Assembly: GCA_000482145.1 (NCBI GenBank)
Contig: AUXH01000069.1
Coordinates: forward strand, 1 to 47,371
Direction: 5' to 3'
DNA from: Strigomonas culicis
Lineage: Eukaryota; Euglenozoa; Kinetoplastea; Trypanosomatida; Trypanosomatidae
Length of the DNA stretch: 47,371 nucleotides
The notes under the pieces are model-generated. The model worked only from the letters and a program-made list of their open reading frames with translations, was not told the DNA's origin and made no database searches. The first letter of the stretch is position 1, and every line of letters starts with the position of its first letter. Shown here piece after piece: positions 25,495-34,733 of this stretch. Position numbers and translations under genes: made by a program.

Positions 25495-28400
25495 TTATTT
25501 ATGTGTCTTTGGTGGGGGTGTTTCACTCCGCTCACTCAGACGTATCTGACTACGGCCACTACTCACCGCCTCCTGCTGCGTCTTTCGCTGACTATGCGTG
25601 TCCTCCTTCCGGCTAGCCGATGCCACGGGGTGCGCCGTACTCATAACCGCCTTGGGGATACTCGTGTTCGTGCGATAGCGCAGGCTCAGCGTCGTTGGCT
25701 TGAAGGCGCCGAAGGTACCGTACGGCCGCGGCACGGCAATCAGTTCGTCATCCGGGATGTAGGCGTTGGGCCGGGGCTCCGCAGTGGTCATCTTCACACC
25801 CTGTGTGGTGTTACTAAGCTTCTCGCGGTTCTTCTGAATCAGCTCCGCGTACCGGCGGTCTCGGTCCTTCTCCTTTTCGTACTCCTCCTCCGCCTCTACG
25901 AAGGGCGCCTCGCCGGCCGCAAGGCGATTCTCTGCCTGCGCCACGATCTCTTCCAGATGCTGCACCTCCTGTTGCAGCTGAATGCTCGAGGACTGAAACA
26001 GCGACAGCTCCGAGATAGTGGCCATGATTTGACGCGTCTTGGTGCGTATGCCGTTCTGACACTGGTTCACATTCTTCGCCAGGTTCAGTGTGTGCTCCCT
26101 GCCGGCCTCGGCTTGCATGCCAGCACGCTCGGACAACTCGGTGACCTCCGCCAAGATTAACTCCTTCTCACGTAGTTTTTCGTTAATCGCATTGACGCGC
26201 GACTCCAAGTCCTGGCAACGCGCCTGCAGACGGATGTGCTCCTCTGAAGGCCCCAAGCCGACCATAATCTTGTTCGCCTCCTCCGCGTTGTCGGCGGCAG
26301 CAGCGGTGGCTCCAGCCTCAGCCGCTGTCGCGGCGCTGACATTGGTGTCGCCCGCCGTGTCGGCTGCACCGGGGGTGGGGCTCGCCTTCGCGGCCGCCGC
26401 GTTGAGCGTCGTTTCGATCGCCACGGACAGCGGCAGCACCGTCTCGATGTGGCGATAGCGCTGCAGGTTGCTGGGGTCCGTGAGGTCGCGCTCCACCACC
26501 TCCATCTTCCACCGCTCGTCGTCGATCTCTTCGTTCAGCCGCGCCAGCTCCTCCTCCATTTGCTGCACCTTCGGGAGCGTCTTTTGGCATATCTCGAGCT
26601 CGCGTTGCAAATCTGACAACTTGATCTTCAAACGCCGCACCTCCTCCGAGCGGGCGCTGGTGAGCGCGACGCCCTGATGCAGGGCCAGGTCCTGTGTTTT
26701 GACCTTCTCCACCAAGAGCGCGAGCTCGTCGTTGCGGTCGATGAGCTGCACGCCGGACTGATTGCGACCCTCCACCGCCGTCTCATACATGTGACGGAGG
26801 TTTGTCATGGTGTCTTCCACCATCGCCACGTCCGCATTCAAGCGCCGCACATCCGCTTTAATCGCCTGTTCCTTCTCTGTCGAGCACTCCAGGGTCTTGC
26901 ACTGCTTGCTCTTCTCCAAGCGGAGTAACAAGCACGTCTGCGTCAAGTCGTGCGTCTGCCGTTGTTTCTTTGCCAACTCGTGCTCCTTGAGCGCCGACTC
27001 ACGCAGCAGCACCTCCAATTCGTTTTCTAGAATTTTGGTCTTCTCCGCTACTTCGGTCATCTTTTGCGTGATCGCTTGGATTTGGGCCGCCTTTTGGCCG
27101 CGCTCCCGCTTCACCGTGTGGAACAACTCCAAGAGCGCTGTGAGTCGGTTCTCCAGCTCCTCGTGCCGACGCGTGATCTCGCGAAAGTACATCTCCTTGA
27201 CACGGTGCTCATTCCTGGCGAGTACGACGCGGCCGGCCTCGCGACTCGATTCGCGGTTCGCATTCTGGTGCTTGGTCGCCATCGCGGCAAGCTCGCGCCG
27301 CTTCACATCCTCCTGCTTCCGCTTGACCTCCAGCATGTCCTCGGCCTCATGAATCTCTTCCAGCACGCGGTTGGCCTTCGCTGTGAACTCCTTCTCTCTC
27401 GACTGTTCACTAAGAAGCTTCTTGGTGCGAACCTCTACATCCTTCTTGGCCTCTACGATTCGCCGCTCAGTGTCTACAATGCTGCGTTCCACGTTGTCAA
27501 TGTCCTTTCCGACAAGCAGTAACTGTTCCTTCAGCGATTGCTGCTCAAAGAGGATCTTATCCGTCGCCTGTTCGGTGAGACCAAACTCGCGCGCGGCCTT
27601 CTCCTTCTCGCGCTGAATGCGCTCTACGCCATCCGTCTCTTGGGTCGCCGATATCTTCGTCGCCTTCACGAGCCGCTCTAGCTCCGTCAGCCGCTCTTGA
27701 AAGGTCTGTCGCGTCTCCACCTCCACCTCTAACGAGGTGTTGAGGGTGGCAAGGGTCTTGCGCTTCGTCTCGATTTCCTCCTGCAGTTTTTTGAGCGCCG
27801 CCTTCGCCTTTTTCACCTCACCATCTCGGTTGGCTTGCTTCAGCTCTAGTTTAGAGATGGTCTCATCTTGCGCCACGATGTGCTCCTCCACACTTGCCAG
27901 CTCCTTCTGCGCGCCGATGAGACTATGCATGACGATCTCGATGTGCTTCCGGACGCGGTCCGGCTCGCGGTCCACGTTGTGCAGGAGCTGCTTCGCATGT
28001 GCAAGCGTGCTGGTGAAGTTGAGGATCTCGTCCTTGCAGGCGGCCTCGCTCTTCTTCGTCTCCTTCTGTTTTTCTAGCAGCGACTCGTACAGGATGACTA
28101 ACTGTTTCATGTCCTCCCCCATGGTGTTGATTTCCTCCTGGAGGCCACGAATTCGTGGTTGCAGTCGTGCCTCCTCGGCCGCCATCGCGTCTTCCTTCTC
28201 GAGAACATAATTCTGCTTCTTGCGATCGTACTCTAATGCCTCCACCTGTAACACACTCTCCCGCTCTTGCAGGGCGGTTAGCTCCTTTTCGCCCTCTATC
28301 AAAATACTTTTCAGTTTTTGGATCTCCTGGTCGTCTCGCTGAGCCCCATCTCGCTTCGATTGGACGTGCTGGCGCTCGGTGTCGAGTTCCGTGCGGAGCT

Positions 28401-28605
28401 GGCGCGCCCGCTTAAGGAGCAAGTTGTCGCGCTTGTAAATGGACAAGACTCGTAGGTGCAGATCCTTGAACCGCTCTTTCAGATAATCAGCACGTTCTTC
28501 GGTGATCTGGCCCTCCTCAACGAGAGAGTCGAGTACTAGAAATGCAGTGGAATGAGAGACATCGGTCGCGCCGTCAAAAGGGTTTGCTCCGTCTACCTCT
28601 GCCAT
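25495..28605 (-). CDS. CCDC146: CCDC146/MBO2-like axonemal coiled-coil protein
   Basis: A 1036-residue, almost wholly coiled-coil protein. Two blocks point to CCDC146 (MBO2 in Chlamydomonas), a protein of the flagellar axoneme and centriole region. The N-terminal block AFLVLDSLVEEGQITEERAD, followed by LKERFKDLHLRVLSIYKRDN, matches its start. The near-terminal block NAYIPDDELIAVPRPYGTFG-AFKP (codons about 25698-25770) matches its characteristic proline-rich end. Between them run long heptad-type helices, broken by one Ala/Thr-rich linker (about residues 745-775). The basic, Ser/Thr-rich last 60 residues are likely disordered. The start at 28603-28605 lies about 44 nt from an acceptor AG. In other organisms loss of this protein alters flagellar beating; the same role here is inferred. 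Confidence 0.85.
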   Translation of the reverse strand: MAEVDGANPFDGATDVSHSTAFLVLDSLVEEGQITEERADYLKERFKDLHLRVLSIYKRDNLLLKRARQLRTELDTERQHVQSKRDGAQRDDQEIQKLKSILIEGEKELTALQERESVLQVEALEYDRKKQNYVLEKEDAMAAEEARLQPRIRGLQEEINTMGEDMKQLVILYESLLEKQKETKKSEAACKDEILNFTSTLAHAKQLLHNVDREPDRVRKHIEIVMHSLIGAQKELASVEEHIVAQDETISKLELKQANRDGEVKKAKAALKKLQEEIETKRKTLATLNTSLEVEVETRQTFQERLTELERLVKATKISATQETDGVERIQREKEKAAREFGLTEQATDKILFEQQSLKEQLLLVGKDIDNVERSIVDTERRIVEAKKDVEVRTKKLLSEQSREKEFTAKANRVLEEIHEAEDMLEVKRKQEDVKRRELAAMATKHQNANRESSREAGRVVLARNEHRVKEMYFREITRRHEELENRLTALLELFHTVKRERGQKAAQIQAITQKMTEVAEKTKILENELEVLLRESALKEHELAKKQRQTHDLTQTCLLLRLEKSKQCKTLECSTEKEQAIKADVRRLNADVAMVEDTMTNLRHMYETAVEGRNQSGVQLIDRNDELALLVEKVKTQDLALHQGVALTSARSEEVRRLKIKLSDLQRELEICQKTLPKVQQMEEELARLNEEIDDERWKMEVVERDLTDPSNLQRYRHIETVLPLSVAIETTLNAAAAKASPTPGAADTAGDTNVSAATAAEAGATAAAADNAEEANKIMVGLGPSEEHIRLQARCQDLESRVNAINEKLREKELILAEVTELSERAGMQAEAGREHTLNLAKNVNQCQNGIRTKTRQIMATISELSLFQSSSIQLQQEVQHLEEIVAQAENRLAAGEAPFVEAEEEYEKEKDRDRRYAELIQKNREKLSNTTQGVKMTTAEPRPNAYIPDDELIAVPRPYGTFGAFKPTTLSLRYRTNTSIPKAVMSTAHPVASASRKEDTHSQRKTQQEAVSSGRSQIRLSERSETPPPKTHK

Positions 28606-29133
28606 ACCTTGTCTCTCACGCTCTCTCGCTCTCTGCTTCTAGATGATGCTAAGCAAAAAAAAAGGGGGGAATATGTACAGATGAACCTAAAAGGTAATTG
28701 GAATGGTATATCTAACAAATCGAATACTAATGACAGCGGTAAGCCTCACCAACCGTAAACACAGCAATGTGTCGATAAAAAAAAAAGTGGAAGTAGAAGT
28801 GAAAGGCAGTGAAATGGGTGGAAAAGATGTATAAAAGGGAAGAGTGTTGGCTTTAGGGGCTTCATCGTATGAAAGGACAATAGTGAAACTTATAACACGA
28901 ATGAGTGTTCCTTTTTATACAGTGGTGTTGTGTGCAGTGAATGTGAGAGATTGATTTATTCAAAGAGTATACACAATAGTGAGTATTTAAGCGCATTAAA
29001 GACACCGCATAATAATGTTCTTATTATTTTTTTTTTGAGTTAGATGACAGTACGTTCGTTGTTAACCAAATAACAAACAGAAGAGAGACAGTCAGTCAGC
29101 AATTTATCCCCATTTGTCTCTGCACGATTCGTC
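28606..29133 (-). other. Intergenic region, about 0.53 kb
   Basis: Beyond the CCDC146 splice signal this is AT-rich 3' flank of the LRR gene, with a T10 run near 29025-29036. I see no gene or RNA. Confidence 0.65.
28649..28670 (-). promoter_or_regulatory. Probable trans-splice acceptor for CCDC146
   Basis: The minus strand shows a C6T9 tract (28669 to 28655) followed by the first AG at 28650-28649. The inferred 5' UTR is about 44 nt. Confidence 0.5.
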
Positions 29134-30126
29134 TCAGTGGGTGGAACCGCGTTCGAACCGCTGTTTGCTCATGGTCACCGAGACGTAGTCCGGCAGACCT
29201 CTGCCGATCATCACTGTCCCGGCCGCTCCGATGAAGTTTTCGTTCAAATTGAGGAAGAAGCAAGAGCCAGCTCCTCTCGATCCGCTGTCCCGCGGCGCCA
29301 AAAACCAGGATGTCTCGTCTGCTTGCGAAGCCGTACACGGCCGCGGGAACTGCTTCAACAGATGCTGCACGTCCGGCGCGGCGCCGTCGTCCATGCCCAC
29401 ACACTTCAGCTGCAGGGTCTTCAGCTTGCCGTGCGACGCTGCGCAGGCCAGCGCGTGCACCGCACCTGCATTGCCCACAAGACTGTTGTAGCTCAAATCC
29501 AGTATCTCCAACGCACACAGGCAGCCACCGACCGCTGCGGGAGCGCTGCCGTCCGTGCGCGGCGCAGCGCCGGGGCGCAGTCCTAGTCCCTCGCACAGAT
29601 GCTTCACATCCGCCGCGCTGAGGCGGTTGCGCGAGAGGTCGAGTAGTCGCAGGGAAGCGCGATGGTGAAAGATCTTGGGGAAGAACAGCGAAAGGCCGGT
29701 TTCGCCCTGACAGCCGATCTGCAGGCGAAGGTGGCGCAGCGGGTTCTGCATGAAGGACATCTCAAAATACTGTGCCGCCTTCTCGCATTGCGCTGGGCCA
29801 AATTTGCACTTTACTATTTCCAGTAGGTCGGACCGTGGCTGCCGGTGCATAATCCTATAAATGGGGTCCTTCCTTAGCGACCTGGAGGGCACGGAGCCGC
29901 TGCCCGTGCGCACCAGAGTCGGTGCCGGTGGAGTCGCTACTACGTTGGGTGTCAGTGTGCCGTCCATCGGCGCGGGTGCAGCGGCGGCGTCCGAGAGTGG
30001 CAGCGCTGTCACAGAAGCCACGCGGTCGCGGATGCTGTGCCTATTGTCATTGGTGTGGGTCTTTGCATTGGCAATGGCCTTTCGCTTGAGCGCGTCGCTG
30101 GACTGCCTAGGGTGCTCCTTGACCAT
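29134..30126 (-). CDS. Leucine-rich-repeat protein (ribonuclease-inhibitor type)
   Basis: A 330-residue protein with a Ser/Thr/Pro/Ala-rich N-terminal third and LRRs in the last two-thirds. Repeats visible: LRLLDLSRNRLSAADVKHLC, LEILDLSYNSLVGNAGAVHA, LKTLQLKCVGMDDGAA and FFLNLNENFIGAAGTVMIG. The LxxLDLSxNxL core with a following helix fits the RI-like class and serves protein binding. It has no kinase or other catalytic part and no membrane span. The protein ends MSKQRFERGSTH, so the solenoid is short, about four or five repeats. The ATG at 30124-30126 is preferred over the further-upstream frame because that extension is Phe/Leu/Ser-rich UTR translation. A pyrimidine tract (minus strand 30237 to 30180) lies upstream. 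Confidence 0.85.
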   Translation of the reverse strand: MVKEHPRQSSDALKRKAIANAKTHTNDNRHSIRDRVASVTALPLSDAAAAPAPMDGTLTPNVVATPPAPTLVRTGSGSVPSRSLRKDPIYRIMHRQPRSDLLEIVKCKFGPAQCEKAAQYFEMSFMQNPLRHLRLQIGCQGETGLSLFFPKIFHHRASLRLLDLSRNRLSAADVKHLCEGLGLRPGAAPRTDGSAPAAVGGCLCALEILDLSYNSLVGNAGAVHALACAASHGKLKTLQLKCVGMDDGAAPDVQHLLKQFPRPCTASQADETSWFLAPRDSGSRGAGSCFFLNLNENFIGAAGTVMIGRGLPDYVSVTMSKQRFERGSTH

Positions 30127-30413
30127 GCTTTGGGCCAGTAGCGTACGGATAGTATCAACTAGAATACGGGATATATGAAAAAGGGGTAAAGAAAAAAAAA
30201 AGAAGAAAGGGAAGAGGAAAGGGAGATGGATCTTTCTTGAAGAAAAAGAGAAGAGCACACCTATCGATAGCTGAACAGATACATGGATGACTGTAAAAGA
30301 AGAACGTACACTCTCTGCTAGAAACACTTGGTAAACACACCTGCTATGATGCTTGAATACAGTGCAGCAGTAACAACCGGTAAACGTTTACATCTTTGCT
30401 TATCGCTTTTCTC

Positions 30414-31949
30414 TTAGCGTCCTGCAGCGTGGTAAGGATGAACAGCAGACGCTTTTCGTACGTTCACCACCAATTTTAGGCTCGCCTTCATATCACCGTC
30501 CCTGTTCTTTCCTGGATCTGGATCTCCAGCATTAATGGCAGAGGGCCTGTGCGAGCTGCTTTGATAGTGTATGTCCACGTCCCACACGTGCACAGAGCTG
30601 TCTGCGTGCGCCGTAATAAACCGGGTCCCTGTCGTGTTCCATGACAGCTTCGAAATCTCCTCCGCGGCGACCGTCGTGCTGACCACCATCTGCAGAGGGG
30701 CGGGGGAGTCGTCTTTCCGCGCCGCGCGGCCGGAGGCGCTCTGCGACCCGGGTGTGCGGCGAAAGATGAACAGCATCACACGATCGGGGTAGACCGCGGC
30801 CATCATGAGGAAGCTGCGGCCCGCACAGGGCGACCACGCAATCTGCCGTACACTGCTGCTGTATCGATTTTGCGGCGCCTTCTCATACACATGCACGAGC
30901 GCCATCTTGTCCGCGTCAATGCGGAGGACACGGACACGGCCCGCGCGGTCGCCCGCAGCGAGGAGCGCGCTGGAGTCCTCCCACCCGACGCACAAGCAGT
31001 CGTTCACGGCCGCGCTGGACGCCACGCTCGCGGCCGCATTCGCGTCCTCGAACGATACGCCGTTGGGCACGCGATAGCCGTCGGCGTCCTCCGCGTCACC
31101 GGCCGGCTGGAGGGCCTTCGTGTCTGCTATTATGTGCCAGCCGCCGCCGGCACCGGTGGGCGTCTCTGTCGCCAGCTGCGGTGGACGCCGTGCGAGCACC
31201 ACCACACCTCCCCCCGCGCACGCTACCGCGATGGTGAAGTGGTACGAGAAGCTGAAGGCAAAGCCCTCCGGCGTCGGCACGGACTCCTCCAACACCCACC
31301 GACGGTGTGAAAAACGATAGAGGTGAATCTGCCTCGTTGTGGGCGTGAACACGCCGAGGTACACGCCGTGCTGCCACGGCGCCCACGCCATCTGCGCGCA
31401 GGGCACCTGCAGACGGTCGACCAGCGTCGTCGCGTCCGCGGGGTCCCACCCGGGGAGGCTCTCCATCTCGTACCCCAAGTGCAGCAGCGCACTGCCAGAG
31501 ACTTCCAGCGGCTCCGTCCCACTGCTCGGCACCGGGGGCGTCTGGATGACGAGGATTTCGTTCTTGGACGTGGCAATCGCAAGGAGCTTGTTGTGGCCGC
31601 TATACTCCATCGCAACAATGTTCGTCGCGTGGGAGGTCAAGTGCAGCAGCGGTTTCATTCGGGTGGTGGTGTACGAGTGCGGGGGTTCCTCCACCGCCTC
31701 CGCCACCGCTGCCTGGGGCCGTGCCGTCGCCGCCGAGGCCGCATACGAGTGGGCGGTGGACGACGGCCTCGCAGAGGCTGTTGCAGCGACGTGCTCGCCG
31801 CCCCTGCCGTAATACAGCTCGGCGCCGTGGGACGGGCCGCTCGCGCTGGTGCCCGCGCCGCGCGGGAGGCCACTGGGGACATAGTCGATGTGTGTGCTGC
31901 CGTAGGGGCCAGCCCCACCCGCACACCCGGTGTCTACCGGCAGGGACAT
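30414..31949 (-). CDS. Sec13/Seh1-family WD40 protein, possible nucleoporin or SEA-complex subunit
   Basis: A 511-residue protein. The first 95 residues are Ala/Ser/Gly/Tyr-rich and disordered. A beta-propeller follows (about 100-460). Two blocks fit Seh1: VRQIAWSPCAGRSFLMMAAV (about 367-386, compare the family's A-F/W-x-P-x-x-GRSF) and ISKLSWNTTGTRFITAHADS with SVHVWDVD (about 432-459, compare VSWNxTGT...VRLW). Earlier blades (LLHLTSHATNIVAMEYSGHN and QMAWAPWQHGVYLGVFT) also read as WD-like. Seh1 acts in the nuclear pore Y-complex and in the TORC1-regulating SEA/GATOR2 complex; which applies here is unknown. Several loops carry Gly/Ala-rich inserts, making it longer than typical Seh1 (about 350). 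Another Sec13-like WD40 protein cannot be excluded. Confidence 0.65.
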   Translation of the reverse strand: MSLPVDTGCAGGAGPYGSTHIDYVPSGLPRGAGTSASGPSHGAELYYGRGGEHVAATASARPSSTAHSYAASAATARPQAAVAEAVEEPPHSYTTTRMKPLLHLTSHATNIVAMEYSGHNKLLAIATSKNEILVIQTPPVPSSGTEPLEVSGSALLHLGYEMESLPGWDPADATTLVDRLQVPCAQMAWAPWQHGVYLGVFTPTTRQIHLYRFSHRRWVLEESVPTPEGFAFSFSYHFTIAVACAGGGVVVLARRPPQLATETPTGAGGGWHIIADTKALQPAGDAEDADGYRVPNGVSFEDANAAASVASSAAVNDCLCVGWEDSSALLAAGDRAGRVRVLRIDADKMALVHVYEKAPQNRYSSSVRQIAWSPCAGRSFLMMAAVYPDRVMLFIFRRTPGSQSASGRAARKDDSPAPLQMVVSTTVAAEEISKLSWNTTGTRFITAHADSSVHVWDVDIHYQSSSHRPSAINAGDPDPGKNRDGDMKASLKLVVNVRKASAVHPYHAAGR

Positions 31950-32030
31950 GAAGCGAGGTCCAAACGGCGTGCGCGGTGGCGGAAGGAAAAGTCACTAGAC
32001 AAAAACGAGTACTTACGAAGGGATGCGTAA

Positions 32031-32081
32031 CTCGAATATGGCAAAAGAAAGAGAGAGAGGGGGGAGAGCGAGAGAGAGAAA
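32031..32081 (-). promoter_or_regulatory. Probable trans-splice acceptor for the Seh1-like gene
   Basis: The minus strand carries a dense pyrimidine tract (32081 to 32043) and the first AG after it is at 32032-32031. The inferred 5' UTR is about 80 nt. Confidence 0.5.
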
Positions 32082-33063
32082 ATCATACACAGAAGTAAGA
32101 AGTGTTTTTTTTTGTTGTGAGAAAAGCGCGACAGACAGTGTAAAAAAAAGAAAAAAAACTGCTTCTGCTTCGTGGTCCATGTTTGATGATGAACTTATAT
32201 TTGAGGTTAGAGAAATATCTTCATGGTTGAAGTGAAAAACAACGTTCTTTAGTTTTTTTTTATTATTTTTATTAAGAGGAAAAAAAAAAAGAAATGAAAT
32301 AAATGAAAAACAGAGCTTTAATCCAGGAGGATTGTAAAAGATACCTTAATACAACAATCGCTTTATCTACATTAGATATTTGGTAGCATGCAAAAGAAAA
32401 GATCTTTGATATATAGAAATCATTTTTTGTTTGTTTTGAAAGAAACAAAAAGAGGTGAAAGTGTTTTTTTTTTTCTGTTCCGTTAACACTTCATATTCGA
32501 TTTAACTCACTGTTTTGTGTCGGATACATTATTACAAAGACAACTGAGAAAAAATAGAAGTGAAACTCTCGTCTTTTCAACTATATACTTTCCAACATCC
32601 TATACTAGTGTATTGTTGACACACACACACACAAATAACAACAAAAAGATCGAGATGAATCCAGTGTACTCTCAGATTTTTTTAAAAAAAAGCAATATTT
32701 TGTTAAACTACATTTATAAAAAAGAAATTTGAAGAAAGGAAAAATCGGTTCAAACTAAAAAAAGAAAAAAGAAAAAAAAGAACTATACAAAGAGATATGC
32801 AGAGATAATAAGAACATATATTGAATGCACGAATCCGTAAAGAGAAAACGGGGCCTAGATGTGAACAAAAAAAAAAGAAGCCGAAAAAAAGAAGAAACAA
32901 ATGTGCCTCACACGCAAATAAAGAAGTAAAAAAAAAAAAGCAAAATAGAGAAATAACAAAAAAAAATGATAAGAACCTTTACATACACACACGAATGCAG
33001 GAACTATAACCTCAGATATAACAAGCTGGGAGTAATGATACACTTTACTTAAGTTTTTTTTTA

Positions 33064-33084
33064 ATATATATATATATATATATA
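33064..33084. repeat. (TA)n microsatellite
   Basis: Uninterrupted AT dinucleotide run of about 21 nt within the 3' flank of the PP2C gene. Confidence 0.9.
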
Positions 33085-33171
33085 ATAATAAAAGTGAAAA
33101 ATATAGATAAAAAAAATGAAAAGGGGCTTCGTCTCTACTAGATATATGTATGTACATTTTTTTTCCTACTT

Positions 33172-33213
33172 CTATATATATAGATATATAGATATATAGA
33201 TATATAGATATAT
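33172..33213. repeat. (AGATATAT)n short tandem array
   Basis: About four to five tandem copies of the 8-mer AGATATAT, flanked by a TATATATA run on the left. It lies about 180 bp downstream of the PP2C stop codon in the direction of transcription, so it is likely transcribed in the 3' UTR. Confidence 0.9.
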
Positions 33214-33389
33214 TTGATGAAAAAAAGGGGGAAAACAGAAAGAAAGATTCAAGTTCATAAACGCAGTATGGTTACTATGAAAGGCGCAAAGACAACATAT
33301 ACATATATTTTTTTTCTCATGTGAATGCAAAAGAAAACTTCTACTTTATATACATAGGCCGTGTTTCCTTTGCCCCACGTACCAGTCAT

Positions 33390-34733
33390 TTAGTGAGTGA
33401 AGGAATAGCAATCGGAGCTCTTGTTTGTAATGGAGCAGAAGGAGCTACGCTCGTGGCCGAGCCCATCTGACCGGTAGTTACCGTTTTCGAGAGAGACAAA
33501 CGACACAGTGACATTATCTGTGCTACCTCGCATCAGTGCCTCGTTCACTAATTCCTCTGTGATATCGTGCGGCGTGCGGCCCTCTTTCATGTACTGCCGG
33601 CAGATGTTCACCACCTCCTGATAGGTGAACACGTCCCACAGCCCATCGCAGCCAATGACAATGAACTCGTCCTGCTCCTCCATTTCGATGGAGCGCGTGT
33701 AGGGCTCGGCGATGACGCCGGACGGTGTGCCGCCCGTGTACTCGTCCATCTTGAAAATGGCGTCCCCGAGCGCGCGGGAGACGGCTAGGCTCACCGCGCG
33801 CGGGTTCAGCTTGGGATGTCCGACGCGACGGCCCGCGAGCCGCCCGCCCGCCGCCAGGATGCGCTCGGCCTCTGTCGGGTTGCTGTGGGGGTTGTGCTTC
33901 TCCGTGAGCACGACGGGGGTGCCGCCGCGGGAGAGCACAACCTCCGCATCGCCCACATTGCCGACGATGATGCGGCGCCGGAGGAACATCACCACCGCGC
34001 ACACGCAGCCCGCGTCCGTCTGCTGCTCCTTGCAGTACCGCAGAAATCCCCGATCCGCCTCGAGAATGCCCTCGCGGAGGGCCATCTCCGGGTTCGAGCG
34101 CACCGCCCTGTGCCGGAGGACGAGGCTGTGCAAGTGGTCGCGCAGGTACTCGGCGCACTGCTTCCCACCGTGGCCGTCGTAGATGGCGAAGAAGGGGATG
34201 CCCTCCGCCAGCATCGTGTGCTGGTCCTCCATCGTCCGGCGCGTGCCCTGCTCCGCGGTCACGCCGTACTCTAGGATGCGCCACGTGGAGGTGACCGGGG
34301 AGAGGCCGGCCGAGGCGATCGCGTTATCGGTGTCGTCGTTCATCGTGCCCACCTGCGACGAGCTGCAGCGGGGCACCCCGTAGCCGTTGCTATTCACGTC
34401 GTCGAAGGCGGGCAGCCCGATGCGGTGCCCGTAGGTGGCCTCGAGCGCGAGTGGGGTGATGGTGTCCGCGGCACAGAAGGGGCCGGCCGCGAGCCGCCGG
34501 TCTCCGTAGGGCGACTCCACCATGTTGGACAGCGGCAGCGGCTTCTGCACCATCATATCCTTTCCCATTTGATGTATATAAGGGACGGTGATAGGATTCG
34601 ATGGGGTTCGCTTCTTGCCTACGGACTGCAAGTCATGGCCGGGTGGGCGAGGGCAGACGCTAGCAGGGCTCCGGGTATCCGCACGCAGTTCACTCGGGAG
34701 TACACGAGGCAAAATGTTCACGTCTGTCGACAT
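33390..34733 (-). CDS. PP2C-type Ser/Thr protein phosphatase, paralogue 1
   Basis: A 447-residue metal-dependent PPM/PP2C phosphatase. The first 155 residues are a disordered Pro/Ser-rich extension. The catalytic domain begins YGVTAEQGTRRTMEDQHTML and shows the PP2C motifs in order: MED (168-170), YDGHGG (185-190, metal-binding Asp), GCVCAVVMFLRRRIIVGNVGDAEVVL, SRALGD, EFIVIGCDGLWD and GSTDNVTVSFV. All the metal-binding aspartates I can place are present, so it should be active on phospho-Ser/Thr. No myristoylation Gly2 and no membrane span are seen. Its closest relative in the window is the PP2C gene at 36207. The start at 34731-34733 lies about 19 nt from a possible acceptor AG (34752-34753). 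Confidence 0.95.
   Translation of the reverse strand: MSTDVNILPRVLPSELRADTRSPASVCPRPPGHDLQSVGKKRTPSNPITVPYIHQMGKDMMVQKPLPLSNMVESPYGDRRLAAGPFCAADTITPLALEATYGHRIGLPAFDDVNSNGYGVPRCSSSQVGTMNDDTDNAIASAGLSPVTSTWRILEYGVTAEQGTRRTMEDQHTMLAEGIPFFAIYDGHGGKQCAEYLRDHLHSLVLRHRAVRSNPEMALREGILEADRGFLRYCKEQQTDAGCVCAVVMFLRRRIIVGNVGDAEVVLSRGGTPVVLTEKHNPHSNPTEAERILAAGGRLAGRRVGHPKLNPRAVSLAVSRALGDAIFKMDEYTGGTPSGVIAEPYTRSIEMEEQDEFIVIGCDGLWDVFTYQEVVNICRQYMKEGRTPHDITEELVNEALMRGSTDNVTVSFVSLENGNYRSDGLGHERSSFCSITNKSSDCYSFTH

Larger units (their letters stand above)
31950..33389 (-). other. Long AT-rich intergenic region downstream of the first PP2C gene
   Basis: About 1.44 kb, very AT-rich. Apart from the Seh1-like splice signal at the left, it has a (CA)n run (32619-32633), many A8-A11 runs, a (TA)n run and an AGATATAT array near 33064-33213. 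On the minus strand most of it should be the 3' UTR and flank of the PP2C gene at 33390. I see no credible gene; open frames here are Lys/Asn- or Phe/Leu-rich. Confidence 0.7.

Noticed and set aside
29096..29596. Alternative 166-codon frame within the LRR gene
   Set aside because: Overlaps the LRR frame, which has clear repeat motifs; this one is Arg/Gly-rich shadow sequence.
31950..33389. Possible tRNA, snoRNA cluster or retroelement in the long AT-rich gap
   Set aside because: I saw no tRNA-like B-box, no paired C/D-box pattern and no reverse-transcriptase motif; only simple repeats and homopolymers. A dedicated RNA search would be decisive.
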